A DNA stretch of 64,000 nt from Fibrisoma limi BUZ 3 (lineage in GTDB: Bacteria > Bacteroidota > Bacteroidia > Cytophagales > Spirosomataceae), in the NCBI RefSeq assembly GCF_000296815.2, contig NZ_CAIT01000004.1:186001-250000 (forward strand), written 5' to 3'. The translations under genes and the position numbers were made by a program. Within the stretch, counting starts at the first letter, position 1, and every line of letters begins with the position of its first letter. The notes beneath the pieces were generated by a model that was not told the origin of the DNA, made no database searches, and saw nothing but the letters and a program-made list of their open reading frames with translations. Of the stretch, positions 1 through 8,260 are shown in pieces.

Positions 1-191
1 TACTGCAGGTCATGAATAAGTTCTTCGATTCGTTTCTGGAAGTCAGGATTAAAACTGCTCTCCCACTCAGTCTCCAGCAGGGGGATCATCTGACCGCCCA
101 TTTGCCGGATGCGCTGCTCGACGTGCTCCACCACTTCCTTGTCCTCGTCGTCTAAGAGCGAGATGAGCGCTTTTAATTCGTTGTCGTTCAT
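1..191 (-). CDS. N-terminal part of a probable SirB1/transglutaminase-like family protein (partial)
   Basis: The gene starts at the ATG at 191 and runs off the left edge, so only about 63 N-terminal residues are visible. The peptide begins MNDNELKALISLLDDED and is acidic and helical, with two alpha-helical segments and the motif NPDFQKRIEELIHDLQ. From memory, Bacteroidota proteins carrying a transglutaminase-like core (SirB1 type) often begin this way, with a HEAT-like helical N-terminus. The catalytic domain lies outside the window, so the family call is an inference from the N-terminus alone. The gene is divergent from galE; about 130 bp separate the two starts. Confidence 0.5.
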   Translation of the reverse strand, partial: MNDNELKALISLLDDEDKEVVEHVEQRIRQMGGQMIPLLETEWESSFNPDFQKRIEELIHDLQ

Positions 192-235
192 GCGTTTTTA
201 TGGATGATCCGGGTGACCCCAGGATAAATACTACT

Positions 236-265
236 TTTGGAAACCTCCTGAATATACTACTTTTG
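236..265 (+). promoter_or_regulatory. Candidate Bacteroidota sigma-A promoter of galE
   Basis: A TTTG at 236-239 is followed after 18 bp by TACTTTTG at 258-265, fitting the Bacteroidota consensus TTTG...TAnnTTTG. The -33 element is itself the end of a first TACTTTTG copy at 232-239, so the octamer occurs twice, 26 bp apart. Transcription would start near 272, about 50 bp before the galE start codon. Confidence 0.6.
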
Positions 266-321
266 TCGGGTTTCAAAGCCTGCTACTCAAAAGTAACAAC
301 AAAAATTTTATAAAAAACGAT

Positions 322-1362
322 TTGAATCCAACAGGCAATCTCCCCAAAATCCTGGTTACCGGTGGTGCGGGTTTCATTGGTTCCCACACGGTCGTTTCGC
401 TGGTAGAGGCCGGTTTTGAGCCGGTTATCGTTGACAACTTCTCCAATTCTGAACGTGGTGTGCTCGATGGTCTGCGGGGTATTCTGGGACGCGACGTTAT
501 CGCCTACGAAGCGGATTGCAACGACGCCGGCGCTATGGAAGACATCTTCCAGAAAGAAGCGTTTATCGGTGTTATTCACTTTGCGGCTTTCAAGGCGGTG
601 GGTGAGTCGGTTCAGCAGCCGCTGAAGTACTACCGCAACAACATTGATTCGCTGCTGTTGCTGCTCGAACTGATGCCGAAATACAAGGTGCATAACCTGG
701 TGTTTTCGTCGTCATGCACCGTGTACGGACAACCTGAGCACTTGCCTGTTACGGAAGAAACGCCCCGGTTGCCGGCGCAGTCGCCCTATGGTAACACCAA
801 GGCCATTTGTGAGGACATTATCCGGGACGCCGTGCGGTCGCAAGTACCGGTCAAATCCATTGCACTGCGGTATTTCAACCCAATTGGCGCCCATCCGTCC
901 GGATTGATCGGGGAACTGCCACGGGGGGTACCAGGCAACCTGGTGCCGTTCATTACGCAGACAGCCGCTGGCCTGCGCGACCAGCTCACCGTGTTCGGGA
1001 ATGACTACGATACGCCCGACGGCACCTGTGTCCGGGATTTTATTCACGTCATGGATCTGGCGGAGGCCCACGTGCAGGCCCTTCGCAAACTCAACGAAAC
1101 GAACGCCGACGCGTACTATGATGTGTTTAATATCGGAACCGGCCGGGGCGAAACCGTACTGGAGGTGATCAATACGTTTGAGCGTGAAACGGGCGTTTCG
1201 GTCAATTATACCATCGGTCCGCGACGGGCGGGCGATGTGGAAAAGATTTACGCCGACGTTACGAAAGCAACGCGCTCACTTGGCTGGGAGGCTAGTCGGT
1301 CGCTGGCTGATTCGCTGCGGGATGCGTGGCGCTGGCAGCAGAAATTAGGGCAGGAAGTTTGA
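322..1362 (+). CDS. galE: UDP-glucose 4-epimerase
   Basis: Cytoplasmic extended SDR enzyme of 346 residues that interconverts UDP-glucose and UDP-galactose with bound NAD. The Rossmann motif [10 protein letters not shown] lies near residues 14-23, and SSSCTVYG and the catalytic YGNTK follow. The ALRYFNPIGAHPSG stretch and the C-terminal GTGRGETV and RRAGDVEKIYAD motifs are typical of GalE. The start is a TTG at 322; no ATG occurs in frame before the Rossmann strand, and the length fits the family. It leads a same-strand run with rfbB and rfbA, which points to cell-surface polysaccharide precursors. Its stop codon is embedded in a repetitive intergenic sequence. Confidence 0.93.
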   Translation: MNPTGNLPKILVTGGAGFIGSHTVVSLVEAGFEPVIVDNFSNSERGVLDGLRGILGRDVIAYEADCNDAGAMEDIFQKEAFIGVIHFAAFKAVGESVQQPLKYYRNNIDSLLLLLELMPKYKVHNLVFSSSCTVYGQPEHLPVTEETPRLPAQSPYGNTKAICEDIIRDAVRSQVPVKSIALRYFNPIGAHPSGLIGELPRGVPGNLVPFITQTAAGLRDQLTVFGNDYDTPDGTCVRDFIHVMDLAEAHVQALRKLNETNADAYYDVFNIGTGRGETVLEVINTFERETGVSVNYTIGPRRAGDVEKIYADVTKATRSLGWEASRSLADSLRDAWRWQQKLGQEV

Positions 1363-1409
1363 TGTTTACAGTCAGAAGTTTGACGTCAGTTCACCTCAAG
1401 CTTCAAACC
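1355..1409. repeat. Weak intergenic inverted repeat, galE-rfbB gap (AAGTTTGA words)
   Basis: The galE-rfbB gap contains AAGTTTGA twice (from 1355 and from about 1376) and the reverse-complement words TCAAG and TTCAAACC at its right end. The galE TGA is part of the first AAGTTTGA. Pairing is short, so this is the weakest member of the group of intergenic word-palindromes in this window. Confidence 0.4.
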
Positions 1410-1417
1410 ATAATACC

Positions 1418-2476
1418 ATGAAAACCATTCTCATCACCGGCGGTGCCGGCTTCATCGGATCGCATGTGGTCCGGCTGTTCGTTACCAAGTATCCTGAATA
1501 TCGGATCTATAACCTCGATAAACTGACCTACGCCGGTAACCTGGCGAACCTGTCGGACATCGAAGACGCTCCCAACTATACGTTCATCAAAGGGGATATT
1601 ACCGACGCGAAGTTTCTGGAAGACCTGTTCGCGGAGGTACCCGTCGACGGGGTGATCCACCTGGCGGCCGAATCACACGTTGACCGGTCTATCACCGATC
1701 CGATGGCGTTTGTAATGACGAACGTAGTAGGCACGGTGAATCTGCTCAACGCGGCCAAGAATTCGTGGGTAGCAAATGGATTTGACGGCAAGCGGTTCTA
1801 TCACGTATCAACCGACGAGGTATACGGATCGCTGCACAACCCTGAGGAATTCTTTACGGAAGAAACGCCGTATGATCCGCAGTCGCCGTATTCGGCGTCC
1901 AAGGCCGCTTCCGACCACTTCGTACGGGCCTATGGCAATACGTATAAAATGCCAGTGGTACTCTCGAACTGTTCGAATAACTACGGTCCGAACCACTTCC
2001 CCGAAAAGTTGATTCCGCTGATGATCCATAACATCCGGAACAATAAGCCCCTGCCGGTTTATGGCAAAGGCGAGAACGTTCGGGACTGGCTCTACGTAGT
2101 CGATCACGCCCGGGCTATCGATACGATCTTCCACAACGGCAAACTGGGCGAAACCTACAACATCGGCGGGTTCAACGAGTGGCGGAATATCGACCTGGTC
2201 AATCTGCTGTGCTCGATCATGGACCGCAAGCTGGGTCGGCCGGAAGGGACTTCTGCCCAACTGATCACTTACGTAACCGATCGTGCCGGCCACGACCTCC
2301 GCTACGCCATCGACGCCCACAAGATCATGAACGAACTCGGCTGGGAACCGTCGCTGCAATTTGAAGAAGGCTTGGAGAAGACCGTCGACTGGTTCCTCAA
2401 CAACCAGGAATGGCTCGACAACGTAACCTCGGGCAACTATCAGTCTTATTACGAATCCATGTACGCAAACCGATAA
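1418..2476 (+). CDS. rfbB: dTDP-glucose 4,6-dehydratase
   Basis: Cytoplasmic NAD-dependent extended SDR enzyme of 352 residues that converts dTDP-glucose to dTDP-4-keto-6-deoxyglucose, the second step of dTDP-rhamnose synthesis. Visible are the N-terminal [23 protein letters not shown], the active-site VSTDEVYG, the catalytic [15 protein letters not shown] and [15 protein letters not shown]. The ATG at 1418 gives the usual family length. It lies 55 bp after galE and 77 bp before rfbA. The later enzymes RfbC and RfbD are not in the window, so the final sugar product cannot be told from here. Confidence 0.95.
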   Translation: MKTILITGGAGFIGSHVVRLFVTKYPEYRIYNLDKLTYAGNLANLSDIEDAPNYTFIKGDITDAKFLEDLFAEVPVDGVIHLAAESHVDRSITDPMAFVMTNVVGTVNLLNAAKNSWVANGFDGKRFYHVSTDEVYGSLHNPEEFFTEETPYDPQSPYSASKAASDHFVRAYGNTYKMPVVLSNCSNNYGPNHFPEKLIPLMIHNIRNNKPLPVYGKGENVRDWLYVVDHARAIDTIFHNGKLGETYNIGGFNEWRNIDLVNLLCSIMDRKLGRPEGTSAQLITYVTDRAGHDLRYAIDAHKIMNELGWEPSLQFEEGLEKTVDWFLNNQEWLDNVTSGNYQSYYESMYANR

Positions 2477-2478
2477 TT

Positions 2479-2540
2479 GCAAGGGGCGAAGGGTATAGGG
2501 CTGGGGGTGTATCCTATGCCCTATGCCCTTCGCCCCTTGC
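2479..2540. repeat. Long intergenic palindrome, rfbB-rfbA gap (GGGC/AAGGGG words)
   Basis: The arms at 2479-2501 and 2518-2540 are 23 nt each and pair at every position except one T:G wobble, around a 16-nt centre. The arms consist of short related words (AAGGGG, GAAGGG, TATAGGG). The element fills almost the whole 77-nt gap, beginning 3 nt after the rfbB stop and ending 13 nt before the rfbA start. The rfbA reading frame is open through it. There is no T tract, so it does not look like a standard terminator. Confidence 0.85.
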
Positions 2541-2553
2541 CCTATGCATTATT

Positions 2554-3414
2554 ATGAAAGGTATCATCCTCGCCGGAGGCTCCGGCACCCGACTTCATCC
2601 GCTGACGCTGGCCGTATCGAAGCAGTTAATGCCAGTGTACGATAAGCCGATGATTTATTACCCACTGTCGATTCTGATGTTGGCCGGTATCCGGGACATC
2701 CTGATTATCTCAACCCCCCACGATCTGCCGCATTTCGAAAAGCTGCTCGGCGACGGCTCCCGCATTGGTTGCCAGTTCAGCTACGCCGTACAACCCAGCC
2801 CGGATGGTCTGGCGCAGGCATTTATCATCGGCGAAGAGTTTGTCGGCAACGATAAGGTAGCGCTGGTGCTGGGCGACAACATCTTCTACGGCTCCGGCCT
2901 GTCAAAACTGCTGCAATCCAACAACGACCCGGATGGGGGCGTCGTATTCGCTTATCAGGTACAGGACCCCGAGCGCTACGGCGTTGTTGAGTTTGACGGT
3001 GGCTTCAAGGTATTGTCCATTGAAGAGAAACCGGCCAACCCAAAGTCGAACTATGCGGTGCCGGGTTTGTACTTCTACGACAACGAAGTCGTCGACATCG
3101 CCAAAAATATTCAGCCATCACCCCGGGGCGAACTGGAGATCACGGACGTAAACCGGGTGTATCTGGAACAAGGCAAGCTAAAAGTTGGGGTACTTGACCG
3201 CGGTACGGCCTGGCTCGACACCGGTACGTTCGCGTCGCTGATGCAGGCTGGCCAGTTCGTGCAGGTGATTGAAGAGCGGCAGGGGCTTAAAATCGGCTGT
3301 ATTGAAGAGATTGCTTACCGTATGAAATTCATAAATGCCGAGCAACTGGAGGCCGTAGCGCGCCCGCTGGTAAAGAGTGGATACGGTCAGTATCTGCTGA
3401 ATATACTAAAGTAG
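2554..3414 (+). CDS. rfbA: Glucose-1-phosphate thymidylyltransferase
   Basis: Cytoplasmic nucleotidyltransferase of 286 residues that makes dTDP-glucose from dTTP and glucose-1-phosphate, feeding RfbB. The N-terminal signature [11 protein letters not shown], the [11 protein letters not shown] substrate loop, [29 protein letters not shown] and [10 protein letters not shown] are all present. The ATG at 2554 sits directly before the KGIILAGG strand and gives the standard RfbA length; the reading frame is open further upstream through the intergenic palindrome, but that would add non-homologous residues. A strong terminator follows. Confidence 0.95.
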   Translation: MKGIILAGGSGTRLHPLTLAVSKQLMPVYDKPMIYYPLSILMLAGIRDILIISTPHDLPHFEKLLGDGSRIGCQFSYAVQPSPDGLAQAFIIGEEFVGNDKVALVLGDNIFYGSGLSKLLQSNNDPDGGVVFAYQVQDPERYGVVEFDGGFKVLSIEEKPANPKSNYAVPGLYFYDNEVVDIAKNIQPSPRGELEITDVNRVYLEQGKLKVGVLDRGTAWLDTGTFASLMQAGQFVQVIEERQGLKIGCIEEIAYRMKFINAEQLEAVARPLVKSGYGQYLLNILK

Positions 3415-3463
3415 CTGACTGGTGGAGTTGGTATAATACGGCACCACCTGATTGTGCATATTG

Positions 3464-3492
3464 GCCCGGAAGTTCTGATTCCGGGCTTTTTT
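3464..3492 (+). terminator. Rho-independent terminator of the galE-rfbB-rfbA run
   Basis: GCCCGGAA (3464-3471) pairs perfectly with TTCCGGGC (3479-3486) around a 7-nt loop and is followed by six T residues. It lies 50 bp after the rfbA stop. Confidence 0.9.
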
Positions 3493-3523
3493 ATGGTCTA
3501 CAGATTCGTGATCGAATCATCGT

Positions 3524-3580
3524 AAAACAACGATGACTTGCCAATCAGATTGTCGGCAAGCCATTCGCAACCTAACCTAT
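3524..3580. repeat. 57-bp palindrome-containing repeat, copy 1
   Basis: The stretch matches 6721-6777 at 52 of 57 positions; all five differences are transitions (C to T or G to A going from this copy to the other). Its middle holds a hairpin-forming core: TTGCC...GGCAA arms and an inner CAATC-A-GATTG. Together with copy 2 it brackets a 3.1-kb accessory segment. Confidence 0.85.
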
Positions 3581-3625
3581 TTATTGAAAAGCAAAATTTA
3601 GTAAGAAGTAAAGCTGGGCTTATGT

Positions 3626-4033
3626 TTAACCGGCTGTGGCTACCAGATTAGTACGGGTCCACAACGGGCGGAGTTGGCTGATAAACTGAACGGCCTGGGA
3701 GCACGAAGTCAGGGGTGGCAGAAAACGGCAACGTTCCATCGGGCCGTCTTCCCGCACATGTTGACTCAGGTAACCGGCCACCCGGGTAACGAACGCGGGA
3801 ATGAGCCGCGCCTGTGCAATGGGCTGACTGCTGTGAGACCGCGGACTTTGTAAGCCATCGGTCAGGATCAGGTGTGGTTTATCCTGCGTTAAGGTCAGGT
3901 GTTCGAGCAGTTCGTCGTACGTACTGAAGAAATATAGGACGCAGTCGGGGGCGGTGCGGCTGAAGGCCCGTAGCAGTAAAAGTTGCGTGTCTTCCTCCAC
4001 GCCGATCACGTAAATTAAATAGGGCTTAGTCAT
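3626..4033 (-). CDS. Receiver-like protein with degenerate phosphorylation site
   Basis: Predicted cytoplasmic protein of 135 residues from the ATG at 4033 (MTKPYLIYVIG). It has the strand-helix pattern of a response-regulator receiver domain: YLIYVIGVEEDTQLLLLRAF at the N-terminus, then a strand PHLILTDGLQ where the phospho-acceptor Asp of LLD would stand. The acidic pocket appears as EED and the acceptor position as TDG, so phosphorylation is uncertain. The C-terminal half (RLIPAFVTRVAGYLSQHV) is helical. No output domain is present. The family assignment is moderate and rests on pattern only. It lies inside the segment bracketed by the 57-bp repeats. Confidence 0.5.
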   Translation of the reverse strand: MTKPYLIYVIGVEEDTQLLLLRAFSRTAPDCVLYFFSTYDELLEHLTLTQDKPHLILTDGLQSPRSHSSQPIAQARLIPAFVTRVAGYLSQHVREDGPMERCRFLPPLTSCSQAVQFISQLRPLWTRTNLVATAG

Positions 4034-4416
4034 AGTAAGGTTGGGTTTACAGGAATAAGGCATCAATGAACGAGATTCTAACTATTTGTACTGAATAAAG
4101 CAACGACCAACCGCCGGTGCAGTTGGTCGCTCGCCCGCTCCATTTTCAATGATGTGCATGTCGAGCGAAAAGCTGCCCTTAACAAAATTGGTAATATCTG
4201 CTTAAAATGAAGGATTTTACTGCTTAGAAAAATATTAGAAAGGGAACGGGCTGGATCAGAACTCACTATGTTGTCTCGGTAAATCAAACGAAGATCGGAC
4301 TTGGCGCAAATAATGGGTGCATTATGGATAGCTTGTGTACTTAGGGTTGCACTAAATTTTCTTACATTTAGTGCAACCCTAAGCTCATTTGTTTAACCCT
4401 TCTAACCATATAAGTT
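4034..4416. other. Intergenic region without a supported gene
   Basis: This 383-bp gap lies between the divergent receiver-like gene and the TlpA-like gene. The only clear structure is the 17-bp perfect inverted repeat at 4340-4383. A 69-codon open frame on the minus strand has no recognisable features. It is more AT-rich than the neighbouring genes, as expected for a divergent promoter region. Confidence 0.6.
4340..4383. promoter_or_regulatory. Perfect 17-bp inverted repeat upstream of the TlpA-like gene
   Basis: CTTAGGGTTGCACTAAA (4340-4356) and its exact reverse complement (4367-4383) flank a 10-nt TTTTCTTACA centre. It ends 33 bp before the ATG at 4417. No T tract follows on the plus strand, so an operator or 5'-leader hairpin seems more likely than a terminator of plus-strand transcription; on the minus strand it would sit at the far end of the divergent intergenic region. 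Confidence 0.75.
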
Positions 4417-6099
4417 ATGAAAGCCTGCATCACAGTTTGGTTGTTACTTACGGCTATTGGTACGGGCCTTTCACAACCGGTTGGCGTTGTCGCTATCGAA
4501 GATCCACAATTTGATGCCCAGTTTTCAAAACGGAAAATACCCCAAGTCACCGGTAAACTCCTCCACATAAGCCCACAGGAAATAAAGGAAACCACCATCA
4601 AATATACGCTCGTTACACTTTTAGGACAGAAAACGAAAACCGCTCACTTAGCAGCGGACGGAAGCTTTCAACTGGAACTGGACTATCCGTTGCCTTACCA
4701 GCAGATCTGGGTACATTTCGGCGAACTGTTTTATACCGGTCTCTACGCCAACAAACAGCTCTATGTCGAGTTAGACGTCACCAAACTAAAAGCAGCCGGA
4801 AAGGAGCTTGCTTTTAAAGCAGACGGGGTTCGGTACCTAGGCGAAGATGGGCCACTAAACGAGTACATGAATGAGTACATCCTCTTCAAACGGGCCGACC
4901 AGCTGGCCCTTTCTTCTCGCATACAGCAGATTCCCCAGTCTAAACACCCAGTGGCCAGCGAAGTGCTTGCTACTTTAACCCCTGTTTTCGATTCGATGAA
5001 AACGATTCAGGCTGAGTTTGCCGCTACTCATCCGTCTCCCTACGCCTGGCTACTGGAGAATGAGCGCCTGTCCGAGTTTTATAGCCAGCTTTGTCTTCAT
5101 CACTGGGGGCATCCGATGGAACCGGCTCTTTTCGATCAGATTAAGGCGCATAAGACCTATCTAGTATCCAATAGCAGTATGTTATTTCGCCTATACCTGT
5201 CCACTTATTTCCGCCAGCTTCCCGCCGATCGAGTGACGGTCAGTTGGCAGGACGTTGCTCGTTTGCCTGATCTTACAGAGGAGGAAAAGGCCGTCCTTGA
5301 TTCCTTACGGAGTACGGAACCGATTTCGCCCGCTCGTGCCCAGTGGGCCAAACAGTTGAGGCCAAGAATGGAAGAGGTGTTCCAGAATCAGAGGGTTGCC
5401 CGAGGTATTCATTGGCTGGATAGTCTCTATTCCCCCTCTAGGGCCGACATCATGAAGTTGCAGTTGAACGATAGTAAGGATATTGCCGAACAGAAAGCGG
5501 CCCTGGAACAAATCCTGCCCAGTATGTCTACTAATTGGTGTAAGGTAGTAGCCCAAAAAGAATATGATCATGCTGTTGAGCAGCTAGCCTCGGTGAACAG
5601 GGCACTGGCCGCTTCGGGAAATTCACCCACCGCAGCCAGTTTCGGCAGCCCTTTACAACAAACTGATTTTGGGGCAACGTTGTATAAGCTCTCCGGAATG
5701 AGCGGGGCGGATTTTTTAGCCAAACTCAAGCAGAGTTTCGAAGGCAAGGCCATCGTCCTTGACCGGTGGGCTACCTGGTGCGCGCCCTGCTTACAAGAAA
5801 TGCCACATAGTAAACAGTTGCAGCAGGACGCCAAAGAGTTGCCAGTAGTCTTTGTATACATTTGCACAGCCCGAGGTTCAGACGAGGACAAGTGGAAGCG
5901 AAAAGTAGCTGAGTTAAAACTGCCTGGCATTCATATCTTTATTGATGAAGCTCTGGATGCGAAACTGGGGGAGATGTTCTCTTTCAGGGGTTACCCAGGG
6001 TATGCCTTCATCGATCAAAAGGGGGTCTATAAGCCAGGAGCTATCACCAGGATATCAGCGATAAGAGACAGTACTGCCCTGGCAGCACTGCTAGAGTAA
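4417..6099 (+). CDS. TlpA-family thioredoxin-like protein, exported
   Basis: Protein of 560 residues with an N-terminal signal peptide (KACITVWLLLTAIGTGLSQ), so it acts in the periplasm. The N-terminal 400 residues form a beta domain plus a helical stalk typical of large Bacteroidota redoxin proteins. The C-terminal thioredoxin domain carries the CxxC active site WCAPC (Cys455 and Cys458), followed by PVVFVYICTARGSDEDKW and the cis-Pro region RGYPGYAFID. It probably reduces or isomerises disulfides in envelope proteins; substrates are unknown. It lies between the two 57-bp repeats. A similarly sized paralogue at 18376-20043 lacks the cysteines. Confidence 0.85.
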   Translation: MKACITVWLLLTAIGTGLSQPVGVVAIEDPQFDAQFSKRKIPQVTGKLLHISPQEIKETTIKYTLVTLLGQKTKTAHLAADGSFQLELDYPLPYQQIWVHFGELFYTGLYANKQLYVELDVTKLKAAGKELAFKADGVRYLGEDGPLNEYMNEYILFKRADQLALSSRIQQIPQSKHPVASEVLATLTPVFDSMKTIQAEFAATHPSPYAWLLENERLSEFYSQLCLHHWGHPMEPALFDQIKAHKTYLVSNSSMLFRLYLSTYFRQLPADRVTVSWQDVARLPDLTEEEKAVLDSLRSTEPISPARAQWAKQLRPRMEEVFQNQRVARGIHWLDSLYSPSRADIMKLQLNDSKDIAEQKAALEQILPSMSTNWCKVVAQKEYDHAVEQLASVNRALAASGNSPTAASFGSPLQQTDFGATLYKLSGMSGADFLAKLKQSFEGKAIVLDRWATWCAPCLQEMPHSKQLQQDAKELPVVFVYICTARGSDEDKWKRKVAELKLPGIHIFIDEALDAKLGEMFSFRGYPGYAFIDQKGVYKPGAITRISAIRDSTALAALLE

Positions 6100-6214
6100 G
6101 CGGGTGAAGAAAAGATTTCTATTTTACAGCTTAGCCTACTCAATCCTTATTCAGAATAATTCAGTAACCAAACCATTTATTTATTCCCACACAATCCGCC
6201 CTCGTGAGATAATG

Positions 6215-6240
6215 AAAACTGCCCTTAAATGGGGCGTTTT
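6215..6240 (+). terminator. Probable terminator after the TlpA-like gene
   Basis: AAAAC(T)GCCC at 6215-6224 pairs with GGGCGTTTT at 6232-6240, with one bulged T. The TTTT run at 6237-6240 provides a short U tract. It lies about 115 bp past the stop at 6099 and 30 bp before the barstar-like gene. Confidence 0.55.
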
Positions 6241-6269
6241 ATGACCCTATCTAACTGGTCCAGCATCGA

Positions 6270-6665
6270 ATGATGGTCAAACAAATAGCGATTGAGGGAA
6301 ACGCCATCAACGACATTGCCTCCTTTTATGAGGAGATCAACCGGGTATTTATGATGGAAGAAAGCTGGACGATCGGCCCAAGCCTTGACGCGTTCAATGA
6401 TCTACTGTATGGGGGCTATGGTGCCCTACAAGGAGCCCAATGGGTTGAACTTTTCTGGCGTCATATGGACCACAGCCACAAAGCGTTAGGATATCAAACG
6501 ACCCGAAACTACTATCTGGATAAGCTTAGGCCTGGATCGCCCTATAACAGGAAACTATTTGCCGAAAAGCTGGGCGCTCTCGATAGTGGCCATGGCGAAA
6601 CGTATTTTGACAGCGTCATGGCTATTCTTGCTGAGCATCCGAGGATTCGGGTGGTTAGTGCGTGA
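6270..6665 (+). CDS. Barstar-like ribonuclease inhibitor family protein
   Basis: Small cytoplasmic acidic protein of 131 residues (128-131 depending on which of two adjacent ATGs starts). It follows the barstar pattern: an IAIEGNAINDIASFYEEIN strand-helix start, then WTIGPSLDAFNDLLYGGYG, the loop-helix that in barstar binds the nuclease active site. Barstar itself is about 90 residues; the C-terminal 40 residues here are extra. No barnase-like nuclease is encoded next to it, so it is an orphan inhibitor or has taken another role. It lies inside the repeat-bracketed segment. Confidence 0.75.
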   Translation: MMVKQIAIEGNAINDIASFYEEINRVFMMEESWTIGPSLDAFNDLLYGGYGALQGAQWVELFWRHMDHSHKALGYQTTRNYYLDKLRPGSPYNRKLFAEKLGALDSGHGETYFDSVMAILAEHPRIRVVSA

Positions 6666-7061
6666 AGATACGGGTGGTAATCACGACTTCAGTTGTTAGA
6701 TTCCCCAGCGTTGCAGATATAAAACAACAATGACTTGCCAATCAGATTGTTAGCAAGTCATTCGTAACCTAACCTATGAGATGATCGGACCGCCGAAGCG
6801 GAAAATCGTTCTGATCTGAACCGTTTAAGTGCTCGATCAAGTACGTTACAAAGGTATAGCTGGGTTGCAAAGTATATGAGCGCAGAAACCCCTTTTTTGG
6901 GCATTTGGCGCAAAACAGGCAGAAATCCGCACTTTGGTACGTAGTTCTACGTATTCGATTCACGATATAGCCCGAAAAGGGCATATGGTTCCATAGTCGA
7001 TTGACAAGCCCGAGAATAAGTGATAGTTTTCAGCGGTTAATTATCACTAGTTCACGTACAT
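6666..7061. other. Intergenic region carrying the second 57-bp repeat
   Basis: This 396-bp gap holds repeat copy 2 (6721-6777). The remainder is AT-rich and has no convincing gene on either strand; a 71-codon minus-strand frame at 6769-6984 has no recognisable domain. No clear promoter match was seen before the gene at 7062. Confidence 0.5.
6721..6777. repeat. 57-bp palindrome-containing repeat, copy 2
   Basis: Direct-orientation copy of 3524-3580 with five transitions. Here the outer stem GACTTGC...GCAAGTC is perfect, whereas copy 1 has an A:C mismatch in it and instead extends the pairing TTGCC...GGCAA. Confidence 0.85.
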
Positions 7062-7469
7062 ATGCCAGTTTTTACTAAAGATGCCGGTCGGTTTCTGGCG
7101 TCAGAAGAAGTAGTTCCGCTTAAAGAAGCGTACCAGAAGCGCAAGGCCGAATCTGGTCTTGCCAAGGATAAAGTAGTCCAGTCGGAGTTTTTTGGAATAG
7201 ATCAGATTCAGCGGTTGCTCAGCCAGCCGGGTTGCGTTGGTTTGCGAATTCACCATGCCAAACGGTGGGAGGATGAAAATGGTCGGCCTACGGCACCGGG
7301 GAAAGGCGATCTGAAGCCCCGGGTCCTGCTGACGGCCGTAGATAGTGCCGGTCGGGACCTGCCGCTCAGGTCGGCTAACGGCGGACTGAAGGATAGTATG
7401 GGAAGGACGGAGGCTTTGGGGGATGGGCCCGTCTGCCCACGGCATTGCGCCGAAGACGATATACAATGA
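7062..7469 (+). CDS. Conserved hypothetical protein with C-terminal GDGPVCPRHC motif
   Basis: Predicted soluble protein of 135 residues with no signal peptide. It begins MPVFTKDAGRFLASEEV, has a basic central part (KEAYQKRKAES), a FFGIDQIQRLLSQPGCVGLRIHHAKRWEDENG segment resembling proteins I have seen in Cytophagales genomes without assigned function, and ends with a Cys/His-containing GDGPVCPRHCAEDD tail that could bind metal. It lies 14 bp before the membrane protein at 7483 and is on the same strand as the following two-component genes, so cotranscription is plausible. Confidence 0.6.
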   Translation: MPVFTKDAGRFLASEEVVPLKEAYQKRKAESGLAKDKVVQSEFFGIDQIQRLLSQPGCVGLRIHHAKRWEDENGRPTAPGKGDLKPRVLLTAVDSAGRDLPLRSANGGLKDSMGRTEALGDGPVCPRHCAEDDIQ

Positions 7470-7482
7470 TGTACAATACGGT

Positions 7483-8160
7483 ATGTGGGAAAAGTTTATT
7501 GAGCTTAGTAGTAAATACCCGTTAGACACGCTTTCTCACGCTGCCAGTTTATTGCCGGTCTTGATTGGTCTTACCTTTCTGAACCAGTTGAGACCGGCAG
7601 CCAGGCTAATGGTACTGCTTGTAGGCTTGTTCTTTCTGAAAGATTCAGTTGCCTTATACCATAGCCTGCGCAGTGAAAGCAATTTGTATTTATATAATCT
7701 TCAATCCTTTGTTGAAATTGGCGTGGTAGGGGCCGCATACGCAGTTGTATCGCCTGTTTCGATAAAGAAGGTAATTATAAGTAGTGCGATAGCGTGTTTA
7801 GTAGTTAATGTGATCTTTTACAGTAGCCTCGAATTGTCCCCGGGTAATCTGACCGTTGCCCGGCTATTTATGTTAGCTGTCGTGCTGATGTATCTGACCA
7901 GAATCACAAATCAGGTCATTGTGCGTAATATCATGACGCACGATTTATTCTGGTTTAGTGCGGGATTGCTGGTTTACATTGCGGGAACGTTCTTTATATT
8001 TTTGTTTGGGCATTACTTGTTTGAAGAAACAACGTCTCTTGATACGTTTAATTTATACTGGAACATACAGCAGGTGATTTACATTATTTTTTGTGTCATC
8101 TCTGCTGTAGGTTTGTGGATGAGTCGGTTCGAGCGCGTTAAGCCGCTCCCGGCCTTGTAA
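7483..8160 (+). CDS. Multi-pass membrane protein upstream of a two-component system
   Basis: Integral membrane protein of 225 residues from the ATG at 7483 (MWEKFIELSSKYPLDTL), with about seven hydrophobic segments and no soluble domain. The longer open frame starting at 7423 overlaps the previous gene and adds non-hydrophobic residues, so it was not chosen. The DNA is visibly more AT-rich than its neighbours. Its place directly before a kinase with only one membrane segment and no sensor domain suggests it may be the membrane sensor for that kinase; this is inference from context only. Confidence 0.65.
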   Translation: MWEKFIELSSKYPLDTLSHAASLLPVLIGLTFLNQLRPAARLMVLLVGLFFLKDSVALYHSLRSESNLYLYNLQSFVEIGVVGAAYAVVSPVSIKKVIISSAIACLVVNVIFYSSLELSPGNLTVARLFMLAVVLMYLTRITNQVIVRNIMTHDLFWFSAGLLVYIAGTFFIFLFGHYLFEETTSLDTFNLYWNIQQVIYIIFCVISAVGLWMSRFERVKPLPAL

Positions 8161-8260
8161 ATGATTAGCTGTTTTAGCCACCGCAAGGGTGGATCGCCTG
8201 AGAGACGTATCGTTTGGGTAAGTTCAGAAGAGAATGGTTGATCATCAGTAATTTACAGTT

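Noticed and set aside
1808-2482. 224-codon open frame on the minus strand
   Set aside because: Antisense to rfbB, no domain, and it would start inside the intergenic palindrome region.
3464-3492. Considered as another member of the intergenic palindrome group
   Set aside because: Short 8-bp stem with a T tract and no internal word repetition: an ordinary terminator. The same holds for 18326-18354, 24398-24425, 35578-35609 and 37103-37132.
4078-4287. 69-codon open frame on the minus strand in the receiver-TlpA gap
   Set aside because: No domain, no supporting signals and short; kept as intergenic.
6270-6665. Toxin-antitoxin pair around the barstar-like gene
   Set aside because: No barnase-like nuclease or other toxin gene adjoins on either side; the neighbours are a TlpA-like protein and, across 396 bp, a conserved unknown protein.
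6769-6984. 71-codon open frame on the minus strand
   Set aside because: Overlaps the end of the 57-bp repeat region, lacks recognisable features.
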